Assembly: GCF_015235415.1 (NCBI RefSeq)
Contig: NZ_JADGLL010000008.1
Coordinates: 42,432-106,431, forward strand
Direction of reading: 5' to 3'
Origin: Microbacterium paludicola
GTDB taxonomy: Bacteria > Actinomycetota > Actinomycetes > Actinomycetales > Microbacteriaceae
DNA length: 64,000 nt
The stretch's first letter is position 1. Each line of letters begins with the position of its first letter. A model generated the notes under the pieces. It saw nothing but the letters and a program-made list of their open reading frames with translations. It did not search any database and was not told where the DNA came from. Position numbers and translations under genes: made by a program. Positions 34,571 to 42,343 of the stretch are shown in pieces.

Positions 34571-35998
34571 ATGCCGGCCCGCTACGCGCACCTGTCGCCG
34601 TCCGCCGTCCAGACCGCCCTGGCCGAGTCCCTCGCGGGGCTCCGCCGAGAGCTCGAGCTGCCAGAGGAGATGCCGGCCGAGGTCGTCGCCGAGGCCGACG
34701 CCGTCGTCTCCTCGGGCGAGGCGGTGGACGGGTCGGATCCGGATCGCGCGGACCTGCGCGAGCTCGAGTTCCACACGATCGATCCCGAGGGATCGCGTGA
34801 CCTGGATCAGGCGCTGTGCATCGAGCGCAGCGGATCCGGCTTCATCGTCCACTACGCGATCGCCGACCTGGCGGCCTTCGTCCGTCCCGGCGGCGCGATC
34901 GACGCCGAGACCCGCGAGCGCGGGCAGACGCTGTACGCGCCCGACGGCTCGGTGCCGCTGCACCCCGAGACGCTCTCGCACGGCGCCGCCTCGCTGCTGG
35001 CGGAGCAGGATCGGCGGGCGTACGTGTGGCGGTTCGCCCTCGACGCCGATGGCGCCCAGCACGAGGCTGCGCAGCCGCCGGTGCGGGCCTGGGTGAGGTC
35101 GCGCAGGCAGTGGACGTACGTCGAGGCCCAGGCGGCCGTCGACGACGGCACGGCGCCCGGCCCGATCGCGCTCCTCGCCGAGGTGGGCCCCGTGCTGATC
35201 GCCCAGGAGGCCGCGCGCGGCGGCGCGAGCCTGAACTCGCCCGAGGAGGAGATCGTCGCCACTCCCGACGGCTACGACCTGCGGGCGCGGGTCACGCTTC
35301 CCATCGAGGACTGGAACGCGCAGATCTCGCTGATGACCGGCATGGCCGCCGCCGCGATCACGCTCGAGCGGGGAGCCGGCATCCTGCGGACGCTGCCCCC
35401 GGCCGACGCCGAGGCGATCGCCGAGTTCCGTCGGCGGGTCGAGCTGATCGGGCACCCGTGGCCCGAGGACATGCAGTACGGAGAATATCTGCGCCGGATC
35501 GACCATGCCGATCCCGCCGCGCCCGCCATCATGCAGGCGGCGAGCGGACTGTTCCGCGGTGCCGACTACGTCGCGTTCGACGGGGAACCGCCCGCGCAGC
35601 TCGAGCAGGCGGCGATCGCCGCGCCGTACGCGCACGCAACCGCTCCCCTGCGCCGGCTCGTCGACCGGTTCGTCCTCGCCATGTGCACCGACGCGCCGGC
35701 CTGGGCGCGCGAGGCGCTTCCCGCGCTGCCCGACGTCATGCGCCGCACCGGATCGCTCGCGAACCGTCTCGAGTCGGGCGCCGTCGACCGCGTCGAGGCG
35801 GCCGTCCTCCACTCGCGTGTCGGCGACGAGTTCGATGCGGTGGTGGTCTCGCAGACGAAGGGCGGATCGCGCATCCAGCTCGCCGACCCGTTCGTGACCG
35901 CGACGGTCTCCGGATCGCATGAGCCGGGATCCCGGATCCGCGTGCGCGTCACCGAGTCGGACATCGCCGGCGGCCGCGTGACGTTCGCGGTCGCCTGA
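34571..35998 (+). CDS. RNB-domain 3'-5' exoribonuclease (RNase II/R-like)
   Basis: 475 aa. The catalytic RNB core starts with [15 protein letters not shown], whose spaced aspartates bind the metal ions, followed by [10 protein letters not shown] and [17 protein letters not shown]. The block [17 protein letters not shown] and [17 protein letters not shown] close the catalytic region; a short C-terminal S1-like part (about 430-475) follows. It lacks the cold-shock domains of RNase R, so it is the compact form common in actinobacteria. RNA turnover is inferred. TAGGCT at 34559-34564 ends 6 nt before the ATG. Divergent from proS by 64 bp. Confidence 0.9.
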   Translation: MPARYAHLSPSAVQTALAESLAGLRRELELPEEMPAEVVAEADAVVSSGEAVDGSDPDRADLRELEFHTIDPEGSRDLDQALCIERSGSGFIVHYAIADLAAFVRPGGAIDAETRERGQTLYAPDGSVPLHPETLSHGAASLLAEQDRRAYVWRFALDADGAQHEAAQPPVRAWVRSRRQWTYVEAQAAVDDGTAPGPIALLAEVGPVLIAQEAARGGASLNSPEEEIVATPDGYDLRARVTLPIEDWNAQISLMTGMAAAAITLERGAGILRTLPPADAEAIAEFRRRVELIGHPWPEDMQYGEYLRRIDHADPAAPAIMQAASGLFRGADYVAFDGEPPAQLEQAAIAAPYAHATAPLRRLVDRFVLAMCTDAPAWAREALPALPDVMRRTGSLANRLESGAVDRVEAAVLHSRVGDEFDAVVVSQTKGGSRIQLADPFVTATVSGSHEPGSRIRVRVTESDIAGGRVTFAVA

Positions 35999-36004
35999 GG
36001 CCGA

Positions 36005-36484
36005 TCAGAAGCGGCCGGCCGCCTGCACGCCGAGCATCGCCAGCACGCCGAACACGATCCCCCACAGGATGATCGAGATCACCTGCCAGAAGATCACGGC
36101 GTTGCGCGACGCACCGAAGCCGACGATCGCCGCCGAGGTGATCTGGCTCGGCAGCACGAGCTGACCGAGCAGGCTCACTCCCGGGACGCCGAAGCGCTCG
36201 AACCGCTCCTTGAGCTTCGCCCGGCGCGGCGACAGCGGCTTCGCCTCGCGGTTCTTCGTCGCCGCGTGGCGGACGCCGTGGGCGCTGAAGACGAAGATCA
36301 GCATCGAGATCACGTTTCCGACGATCGCCGCCGGCACCGCCACCCACGGCGAGAGCCCCGCGACCACGCCGATGAACGAGCCGAAGTACGACTCGACGAA
36401 CGGGATCGCGCCGAGCAGGATCACCCCCAGCCACTGCAGGGCGGGCGGAAGCGACTCGGTGAACGACTGCAGGCTGTCGAGCAC
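36005..36484 (-). CDS. Small multidrug-export-like membrane protein (COG2426 type)
   Basis: 159 aa, four predicted helices with PFVESYFGSFIGVVAGLSPW at the start and RFGVPGVSLLGQLVLPSQITSAAIVGFGASRNAVIFWQ in the second half, resembling the COG2426 family named for small multidrug export; transport activity is not demonstrated for most members. The GTG at 36482-36484 is chosen for AGAGGAG 7 nt upstream. A more upstream ATG (36512-36514) is disfavoured because TAGCGT, a good -10, ends only 2 nt before it. It converges with the RNB gene (6-nt gap). Confidence 0.75.
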   Translation of the reverse strand: MLDSLQSFTESLPPALQWLGVILLGAIPFVESYFGSFIGVVAGLSPWVAVPAAIVGNVISMLIFVFSAHGVRHAATKNREAKPLSPRRAKLKERFERFGVPGVSLLGQLVLPSQITSAAIVGFGASRNAVIFWQVISIILWGIVFGVLAMLGVQAAGRF

Positions 36485-36516
36485 GGGGATTCTCCTCTGT
36501 TCGGCGGTCTGCATCG

Positions 36517-36522
36517 ACGCTA
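36517..36522 (-). promoter_or_regulatory. -10 hexamer of the small membrane-protein gene
   Basis: TAGCGT on the minus strand, placing the transcription start near the ATG at 36514 and leaving a leader of about 30 nt that contains the AGAGGAG used by the GTG at 36484. Confidence 0.5.
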
Positions 36523-36603
36523 GGGATCGGGGCGGTCGCGCCGCCTCCCCCGCGCGACGGATCCTGCTGCATCGCGCGGCTGATCGGGTGCCGGCGTCCG
36601 GGT

Positions 36604-37353
36604 TCAGGCGTCGACAGGTGCGGACGCACCTCGGTAACGGGCCGTGCGGAGCTCGGATGCCCACTCGACTGCCCGCGGCATCTCGAGTCGCTCGGCCACC
36701 TGGATCTCCGCCTCGACGTCGTACGGCACGCGCACGAACTGCAGCCCGAACGCCGCGGGTTCCTCGGATCCGACGATGCCCTCGAGGATGACGTAGCTGG
36801 GTGTCGGCTCGTCGAGCGGGTTGCCGACGCTGCCGACGTTGAAAAGCGTGCGCCCCTCGTGCGACTCGATGTACGCGTCGTGGATGTCGCCGTAGCCGAC
36901 GATCACCGGCGCCGGTCCATCGCCCGTCATCTCGGTGTTCGCGAACATCGAATCGAACTGCTCGGGCGTGTGGTGGAAGTGCACGCGCAAGTGCGGGCTC
37001 TCGGCCGAGGCGTGAAACAAGCGCACTCTCCGGCCGCTCACGAGGAGGTCCAGGCTCAGAGGCAGCTCCCGCAGCCAGCGGCGCTGATCCGGGCGCAGCT
37101 CGTCACGCCACCACACCATCTCGGCGGGTGCATCGTCAGGGATCGTCTCGAGGAAGTCGTCCCAGTTGCCGCGCACGGTGAGCTCGCACACTTCGGCCAC
37201 ACGGTCGACGGCGGCGCTTCCTCGCGGTCCCTTCCCCGCGACGTCGCCGAGGTTCAGGATGCGCGTGATCCCGCGGCCGGCGATGTCGTCGAGAACGGCC
37301 TCGAGCGCGCCGAGGTTGCCGTGAACGTCGGAGATCAGGGCGAGGCGATCCAT
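36604..37353 (-). CDS. Calcineurin-like metallophosphoesterase
   Basis: 249 aa. Motifs: ISDVHGNLGALEAVL at the N-terminus, NLGDVAGKGPRG, RGNWDD (in place of GNHD), FHASAES and VGYGDIHDAYI, an atypical final motif where GHTH is expected. This form is that of the YfcE/predicted phosphodiesterase group lacking signal peptides. Substrate unknown. TACGCT (37360-37365, minus) ends 6 nt before the ATG. It is divergent from the LLM oxidoreductase, the two starts being only 37 bp apart with back-to-back -10 hexamers. Confidence 0.83.
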   Translation of the reverse strand: MDRLALISDVHGNLGALEAVLDDIAGRGITRILNLGDVAGKGPRGSAAVDRVAEVCELTVRGNWDDFLETIPDDAPAEMVWWRDELRPDQRRWLRELPLSLDLLVSGRRVRLFHASAESPHLRVHFHHTPEQFDSMFANTEMTGDGPAPVIVGYGDIHDAYIESHEGRTLFNVGSVGNPLDEPTPSYVILEGIVGSEEPAAFGLQFVRVPYDVEAEIQVAERLEMPRAVEWASELRTARYRGASAPVDA

Positions 37354-37359
37354 GCGCGA

Positions 37360-37384
37360 AGCGTATCGGGGCGCTCGGTACGCT
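37360..37384. promoter_or_regulatory. Back-to-back leaderless promoters
   Basis: TACGCT on the minus strand (37360-37365) serves the metallophosphoesterase and TACGCT on the plus strand (37379-37384) serves the LLM oxidoreductase. Each ends 6 nt before its ATG. The two -35 regions must therefore lie inside the opposite gene. Confidence 0.65.
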
Positions 37385-37390
37385 CGGAGC

Positions 37391-38314
37391 ATGAAGTTCA
37401 GCCTCTGGCTCCCCGCGAACCTGCCCTGGACCGACCTGCGCGCCGCCGCGACCCATGCGGCCGGCGCGACATCCGGGGCGGCGAACTGGCGCGGGCTCTG
37501 GCTCGAGGACCACTTCATGGACAACACCCCGGAGCCGAACGACGGCGAGCGCGGCGAGTGCCTGACCCAGCTCACCGCCCTCGCGGCGACCGTGCCCGAC
37601 GTGAGGCTCGGATCGCTCGTGCTCGGCAACACCTACCGGCATCCGGCGGTCGTCGCCAAGCAGGCCGCGGCGATCAGCGACATCTCCGACGGGCGCTTCG
37701 TGCTCGGCGTGGGCGCCGGCTGGCAGGAGAACGAGCACCGCGCGTTCGGACTCGAGTTCGGCGACGTGCCGAGCCGCATCCGCTGGTTCCGCGAGGCACT
37801 GCAGGTGTGGACGTCGCTGCGCGACAGTGCTCGCGACGGCAGCGGCTTCGCGGACTTCGACGGCGAGCGCTACCGGCTCGAGCACGCGTCGCTGAACCCG
37901 AAGCCGCATGCGACCCTGCCGATCCTGATCGGCGGCAAGGGCGAGAAGGTCATGCCGAAGCTCGTGGCGCGCTACGCCGACGAGTGGAACATGTGGTCGA
38001 CGCCCGAGCTGTTCGCGCAGAAGAACCGGATCTTCACGAAGGCCCTCGAGGACGCGGGGCGGGAGTCTGGCTCCCTCTGGCGCACGACGCAGGCGCTCGT
38101 CTTCTTCGACGACAAGGCCCGCGCCGCCGACATGGCCGCGAAGGGCCGCCCGGCGATCGGCGGCAGCGCCGACGAGCTCGTCGAGCTGATGGGCGCGTAC
38201 GCCGAGGCGGGCGTGGACGAGTTCATCCTGCCGCTCACGACGATCCGCGACGTCGCGAAGCTCAACGACCTCGGCGACCGGTTCCTCACCGAGGTCGCGG
38301 CGCTGATCCCCTGA
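37391..38314 (+). CDS. LLM-class flavin-dependent oxidoreductase
   Basis: 307 aa TIM-barrel luciferase-like monooxygenase family member, probably F420- or FMN-dependent. Features: FSLWLPANLPW start, GLWLEDHF, VRLGSLVLGNTYRHPAVVAKQAAAISDISDGRFVLGVGAGWQENEH (the family hallmark), and LPILIGGKGEKVMPKLVARYADEWN. Substrate cannot be inferred. TACGCT at 37379-37384 ends 6 nt before the ATG at 37391, which is preferred over an in-frame start at 37352 that would overlap the divergent gene. It is followed by two 52-bp tandem repeats. Confidence 0.88.
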   Translation: MKFSLWLPANLPWTDLRAAATHAAGATSGAANWRGLWLEDHFMDNTPEPNDGERGECLTQLTALAATVPDVRLGSLVLGNTYRHPAVVAKQAAAISDISDGRFVLGVGAGWQENEHRAFGLEFGDVPSRIRWFREALQVWTSLRDSARDGSGFADFDGERYRLEHASLNPKPHATLPILIGGKGEKVMPKLVARYADEWNMWSTPELFAQKNRIFTKALEDAGRESGSLWRTTQALVFFDDKARAADMAAKGRPAIGGSADELVELMGAYAEAGVDEFILPLTTIRDVAKLNDLGDRFLTEVAALIP

Positions 38315-38418
38315 GCCCTGACCCCGAAGTGCCGGATCGAAGCGGCAACTCGGGGACACACCCGGCGCCCTGACCCCGAAGTGCCGGATCGAAGCGGCAA
38401 CTCGGGGACAGGCCCGGC
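38315..38418. repeat. Two tandem 52-bp repeats between convergent genes
   Basis: Unit 1 is 38315-38366 and unit 2 is 38367-38418; they differ at only two positions. Each contains an imperfect hairpin (CCCCGAAGTGCCG at 38322-38334 with CGGCAACTCGGGG at 38343-38355 in unit 1). They sit exactly between the stop codons of the LLM oxidoreductase (plus) and the SIMPL gene (minus), so they may act as a bidirectional terminator. Confidence 0.8.
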
Positions 38419-38420
38419 GG

Positions 38421-39056
38421 TCAGAGCTCGAACGTCGCGACGATCGCCGCCTCGACCTCGATCTCGGGTGTCGTGAAACCCGCGACACCGGCGGCATCCG
38501 CGCGCGCGAACATCGGGATGCCGGGGCCTCCCCCGTGAACCTGCCGCTCGACGACGACGCGCAGCTCGGGCTGCGCGTGCACACCGGGACGGATCGCCGC
38601 GGCGTACGAGCTCGCGCGACGCACCGCATCCTGCACAGCGAGAACGCGCGCGGCATCGAGGAGACCCTCGCGGCTCTCGTCCGACAGCTCCCAGCGCACC
38701 TGCTGCACCCCCACGTCGGCCCGCGTGGCGAACGCCGACACATCCGCGGTCAACGCCTCGAGGTTGGTGAAGGTGAGCGTGATCGTCGACGTCAGGTGAT
38801 GGATCGGCGCGCCCCGCTGATCCGGCCCGGCGGAGGGAGAGTCGGTCCATGCCCACGGGCTGCCGACCTCGAAGGCGACGACGGCGCCGGACTCGCGGCG
38901 CTCGCGCGCGATCCCGGCCAGCTCGTTGTGGATCTCCGCATGACGGCGGACGACGTCGTCGCGATCGGTGCCGTGGACCGCGACGTCGAGTGCGAGCGTG
39001 CCGCGCTCGGCCGGCTGGGTGAGGCGATGCGTCCCCTCGACCGTGATGGTGACCAT
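38421..39056 (-). CDS. SIMPL (DUF541) domain protein
   Basis: 211 aa, one SIMPL/BP26-like domain: ITVEGTHRLTQPAERGTLALDVAV at the N-terminus, a conserved central region, and a C-terminal ARADAAGVAGFTTPEIEVEAAIVATFEL strand pair. Unlike exported BP26 relatives no signal peptide is present, so it appears cytosolic. Function of the family is unclear. TAGGCT (39063-39068, minus) ends 6 nt before the ATG. Lies downstream of ispG on the same strand but has its own promoter. Confidence 0.8.
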   Translation of the reverse strand: MVTITVEGTHRLTQPAERGTLALDVAVHGTDRDDVVRRHAEIHNELAGIARERRESGAVVAFEVGSPWAWTDSPSAGPDQRGAPIHHLTSTITLTFTNLEALTADVSAFATRADVGVQQVRWELSDESREGLLDAARVLAVQDAVRRASSYAAAIRPGVHAQPELRVVVERQVHGGGPGIPMFARADAAGVAGFTTPEIEVEAAIVATFEL

Positions 39057-39081
39057 GGCCGGAGCCTAGCCGCGTCGAGCG

Positions 39082-40233
39082 TCAGGCGGTGATGACCTGC
39101 GCCGTGCCGAGCTGGGCATCCGGGCCCATCTCGTCGGCGATGCGGCGCGCCTCCTGGATGAGCGTCTCGACGATCTCGGCCTCGGGCACCGTCTTGATGA
39201 CCTCGCCCTTGACGAAGATCTGGCCCTTGCCGTTGCCGCTCGCGACGCCGAGGTCTGCCTCGCGCGCCTCACCCGGGCCGTTCACGACGCAGCCCATGAC
39301 GGCGACGCGGAGCGGGACGGTGACGTCCTTCAGACCCTCGGTGACGTTCTCGGCGAGCGAGTAGACGTCGACCTGGGCGCGACCGCAGGACGGGCACGAG
39401 ACGATCTCGAGCTTGCGCTCACGCAGGTTCAGCGACTGCAGGATCTGGTGGCCGACCTTGACCTCCTCGACCGGCGGGGCCGAGAGCGAGACGCGGATCG
39501 TGTCGCCGATGCCCTCGGACAGCAGGATGCCGAACGCGGTGGCGCTCTTGATCGTTCCCTGGAAGGCGGGGCCCGCCTCGGTGACGCCGAGGTGAAGCGG
39601 CCAGTCGCCCCGCTCGGCGAGCTGCCGGTAGGCCTTGACCATCACGATGGGGTCGTTGTGCTTCACCGAGATCTTGAAGTCGTGGAAGTCGTGCTCCTCG
39701 AACAGGCTCGCCTCCCACACGGCCGACTCGACGAGCGCCTCGGGGGTCGCCTTGCCGTACTTCTCGAGCAGGCGGCGGTCGAGGGATCCGGCGTTCACAC
39801 CGATCCGGAGCGAGACGCCGGCGGCCTTGGCTGCCTGCGCGATCGCGCCGACCTGGTCGTCGAACTTGCGGATGTTGCCGGGGTTCACGCGCACCGCGGC
39901 ACAGCCGGCGTCGATCGCCTGGAAGACGTACTTCGGCTGGAAGTGGATGTCGGCGATGACCGGGATCTGGCTCTTCTTCGCGATGATGTGCAGCACATCC
40001 GCGTCGTCCTGGCTCGGCACCGCGACGCGCACGATCTCGCAGCCGGACGCCGTGAGCTCGGCGATCTGCTGCAGCGTTGCGTTGATGTCCGTCGTCGGCG
40101 TCGTGGTCATCGACTGGACGCTGACGGGAGCGTCGCCGCCCACGAGCACCTTGCCCACCCGGATCTGGCGGGACTTGCGACGGGGGGCGAGCGTTTCGGG
40201 GACGCGGGGCATCCCGAGGTTCACGGCTGGCAC
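39082..40233 (-). CDS. ispG: 4-hydroxy-3-methylbut-2-en-1-yl diphosphate synthase (flavodoxin)
   Basis: Penultimate step of the MEP isoprenoid pathway; [4Fe-4S] enzyme. 383 aa, the actinobacterial two-domain form. Present are [55 protein letters not shown], and the cluster ligands in [12 protein letters not shown] and [17 protein letters not shown]. The GTG at 40231-40233 is supported by TAACCT (40240-40245, minus) 6 nt upstream. dxr, catalysing an early step of the same pathway, is about 9.7 kb away; in many relatives dxr, a rip protease and ispG are adjacent. Confidence 0.96.
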   Translation of the reverse strand: MPAVNLGMPRVPETLAPRRKSRQIRVGKVLVGGDAPVSVQSMTTTPTTDINATLQQIAELTASGCEIVRVAVPSQDDADVLHIIAKKSQIPVIADIHFQPKYVFQAIDAGCAAVRVNPGNIRKFDDQVGAIAQAAKAAGVSLRIGVNAGSLDRRLLEKYGKATPEALVESAVWEASLFEEHDFHDFKISVKHNDPIVMVKAYRQLAERGDWPLHLGVTEAGPAFQGTIKSATAFGILLSEGIGDTIRVSLSAPPVEEVKVGHQILQSLNLRERKLEIVSCPSCGRAQVDVYSLAENVTEGLKDVTVPLRVAVMGCVVNGPGEAREADLGVASGNGKGQIFVKGEVIKTVPEAEIVETLIQEARRIADEMGPDAQLGTAQVITA

Positions 40234-40422
40234 GCCTCAAGGTTACGCCGCGCGGATGAAGCGAGGCTGGACGTGGCGACGGCGGCCGATATCGGGGTCG
40301 CGGGGGCGGGTCTGTCGTCCACAGGATCGGCCCAGAGGGACTTATCCACCGTTTCCGGGGTTTTGCCTACTGACCTGGGGATAGCGCGACGGAATGTCGG
40401 TGGCCCCGAGCAGGATGGGGGC

Positions 40423-41799
40423 ATGGACTTCCTCACCGAGCTGCGTGGCCGCGTAGACGCTGTGACGTCCTTCGCGCGGCTCGACGCGGAGGCGGCCTCG
40501 GCCCTGCGCGACGACGACGTGGTCGGCGTGCTGCAGGCGGCAGCGGAGCTTGTGCGGGCGGGGCAGACGCTGCAGGCCCTGGTGGCGGGGGTGGCCGCGG
40601 CACGCTCGCGACGGGAGGACGGGCACGACGGGCTTGCCCAGTCGCGCGGGCACCGCAACACGGTCGAGATGGTGCAGGAGCTGTCGGGCGGGTCGAAGGC
40701 CGACGCCGCGCGACAGGTGCGGCTCGGGCAGGTGCTTCTGGAGGGGCTGCCCGGTCCGGCAGCACCGGACGCGGAGGCCGAGGTGCCGGTGGCGACGTGG
40801 CACGAACCGTTGGATCGGGCGCTCTTGGACGGCACGATCACGGCGCCGCAGTCGGACGCGATCCTGCGCGGGCTGGGGGTTCCGCCCGAGGACGGCGCGG
40901 AGGTGTGGCGCGTCGCGTGTGAGCAGTTGCTGCGGGAGGTGCCGCACCGGACGGTCGAGGAGCTGCGGCTCGCGGCCCAATGCGTGCGGGATGAGCTCGA
41001 CCCGGAAGGGGCGGAGGAGCGCTTCCTGGCGCGGTTCGAGCGGCGGGCGTTTCGGATGTGGACGGATGCCGACGGGGTGCCGCGGGCGAGTCTGGTCTGC
41101 GACGACGAAGGCGGCGCCTTCCTCCGCGCCGTGATCGATGCGGCGATGCGACCCCGGCGAGGAGGTCCGCGGTTCGTCGACTCCGCCGAGCGGGAGCGGG
41201 CGGCCGCGCTGGTGGATGACCCGCGCTCGAACGACCAGCTCGCCTACGACGTGATGATGGACGTGCTCCGAGCCGGGGCGGTCGCGGACGCCGAGAAGGT
41301 ATTCGGCACCCGGCAGCCCGGGGTGCGAGTGGTGGTCATGAAGGACGCACCCGTCGGGCACACCGAGGACGGCGGCCACCCGCTGCCGGCGCCCGCGATC
41401 GAGCAGGCGATCTGCACCACGGGCGTGCGCGAGGTGACGGTCGACTCCTGCGGCAACCCGCTGGACGTGGGGCGGGAGCAGCGGCAGTTCACGCCCAAGC
41501 AGCGCATCGCCCTGGCGGTCAGGGACGGCGGATGCATGTGGCCCGGGTGCGCGACGGTCGCCTCGTACTGCGAGGCCCACCACATCGACGAATGGGGAGC
41601 GCACGGCGGGCGGACCGATGTCGGACGCGGGGTGCTGCTGTGCCGGTTCCATCACATGAACCTCCACCACCGCAGGCACCGGATCACGCGTACCGGAGCG
41701 GGCGCGTTCATGCTGCACCCGCCCGACGGGCCGCCGGTCGAGCTGCGGTCGAACTCGCCGCGCCGGAGGATGTGGAATCCACCGCCGCGGGCCGCGTGA
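40423..41799 (+). CDS. 13E12/DUF222-type HNH endonuclease
   Basis: 458 aa. An N-terminal DUF222 region (about residues 20-320) is followed by a C-terminal HNH domain: GGCMWPGCATVASYCEAHHIDEW, then GVLLCRFHHMNLHH, with the paired cysteines and histidines intact. The family is present in many copies in actinobacteria (13E12 repeat proteins) and is often mobile; biological role unknown. The ATG at 40423 is chosen because DUF222 similarity starts here. Two TTATCCAC/GTCCACAG words resembling DnaA boxes occur 80-110 nt upstream. A region with coding remnants follows. Confidence 0.85.
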   Translation: MDFLTELRGRVDAVTSFARLDAEAASALRDDDVVGVLQAAAELVRAGQTLQALVAGVAAARSRREDGHDGLAQSRGHRNTVEMVQELSGGSKADAARQVRLGQVLLEGLPGPAAPDAEAEVPVATWHEPLDRALLDGTITAPQSDAILRGLGVPPEDGAEVWRVACEQLLREVPHRTVEELRLAAQCVRDELDPEGAEERFLARFERRAFRMWTDADGVPRASLVCDDEGGAFLRAVIDAAMRPRRGGPRFVDSAERERAAALVDDPRSNDQLAYDVMMDVLRAGAVADAEKVFGTRQPGVRVVVMKDAPVGHTEDGGHPLPAPAIEQAICTTGVREVTVDSCGNPLDVGREQRQFTPKQRIALAVRDGGCMWPGCATVASYCEAHHIDEWGAHGGRTDVGRGVLLCRFHHMNLHHRRHRITRTGAGAFMLHPPDGPPVELRSNSPRRRMWNPPPRAA

Positions 41800-42180
41800 T
41801 CGCGCGCCATCATGGTGCCGCGAGATATGTGGCCATCGACATCCCGGTGCGCGACTGGTAGCGGGTGGGCACCTGCGTCGACAACTCCATGGCCAACGAC
41901 GTGGTGGACGGCGTCATCGAGACCACGCTCAACGGCGCGTGCGTTCGCGAGGCCGGCTGACGCACCGCGGCGGCTTCGACAGCGGACCTTGACTCTTTCG
42001 GGTGGCCGCCGCCGGACGAGCCGCTGCCCATCGTGCTGCGCGACGCCCACTGGCGGTGGACGCTCGAGCAGGTTGCGCGGTGGGAGGGTGTCCGGGCGGA
42101 CGCGGCACTCGCCGAGATCCGCGAGCGCATACGGTCAGCGCTCCAGCAGGCACCCTGACCGTGCGCGGCCGCTCTACAGC
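41800..42180 (+). pseudogene. Possible coding remnants downstream of the HNH gene
   Basis: No intact gene. One plus-strand frame reads VDNSMANDVVDGVIETTLNG up to a TGA near 41960, then in the same frame, without a start codon, LDSFGWPPPDEPLPIVLRD and on to IRSALQQAP before a TGA at about 42156-42158. The second piece has protein-like composition but no start. Best read as fragments of decayed genes beside a mobile-type HNH gene; origin not recognised. Confidence 0.35.
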
Positions 42181-42204
42181 GCGAACCCGCGACGGCGGCT
42201 GTGG

Positions 42205-42210
42205 TACGTT
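42205..42210 (+). promoter_or_regulatory. -10 hexamer of the trp leader
   Basis: TACGTT ends 7 nt before the ATG of the leader peptide, which has no ribosome binding site. Transcription should begin at or next to that ATG. No convincing -35 is seen. Confidence 0.5.
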
Positions 42211-42217
42211 TCGTGGC

Positions 42218-42256
42218 ATGTCCGCGAACCTCACCTCCTGGTGGCCCGCCTCCTAA
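42218..42256 (+). CDS. trpL: trp leader peptide (12 aa, tandem Trp codons)
   Basis: The 12-codon reading frame encodes MSANLTSWWPAS with two adjacent TGG codons (42239-42244), four codons before TAA. The stop codon overlaps the start of segment 2 of the attenuator. Stalling at the Trp codons when tryptophanyl-tRNA is scarce would keep segment 1 from pairing and favour the 2:3 antiterminator. Too short for routine gene calling but the context is unambiguous. Confidence 0.85.
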   Translation: MSANLTSWWPAS

Positions 42257-42309
42257 GGCGGTGCTTTCGCGAACTCGAGAACAGACCGCCGCTCCAGGCG
42301 GTCTTTCTG
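42246..42309 (+). promoter_or_regulatory. Tryptophan transcription attenuator
   Basis: Three mutually exclusive pairings are visible. Segment 1 CCGCC (42246-42250) pairs with segment 2 GGCGG (42257-42261). Segment 2 GGCGGT (42257-42262) can instead pair with segment 3 ACCGCC (42285-42290). Segment 3 can pair with segment 4 GGCGGT (42297-42302) to form the terminator. With the tandem-Trp leader this is a classical ribosome-mediated attenuator controlling the downstream chorismate enzyme. Confidence 0.83.
42283..42304 (+). terminator. Attenuator terminator hairpin
   Basis: Eight-base-pair perfect stem AGACCGCC/GGCGGTCT with a 6-nt loop followed by TTCTG, the 3:4 hairpin of the trp attenuator. 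Confidence 0.8.
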
Positions 42310-42343
42310 CATGTCAGGCCGCCGTACCGCTGAGGAGAACCCG

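Noticed and set aside
40315..40350. Replication origin, from DnaA-box-like words
   Set aside because: Only two imperfect matches, no AT-rich region, and no dnaA, dnaN or parB nearby.
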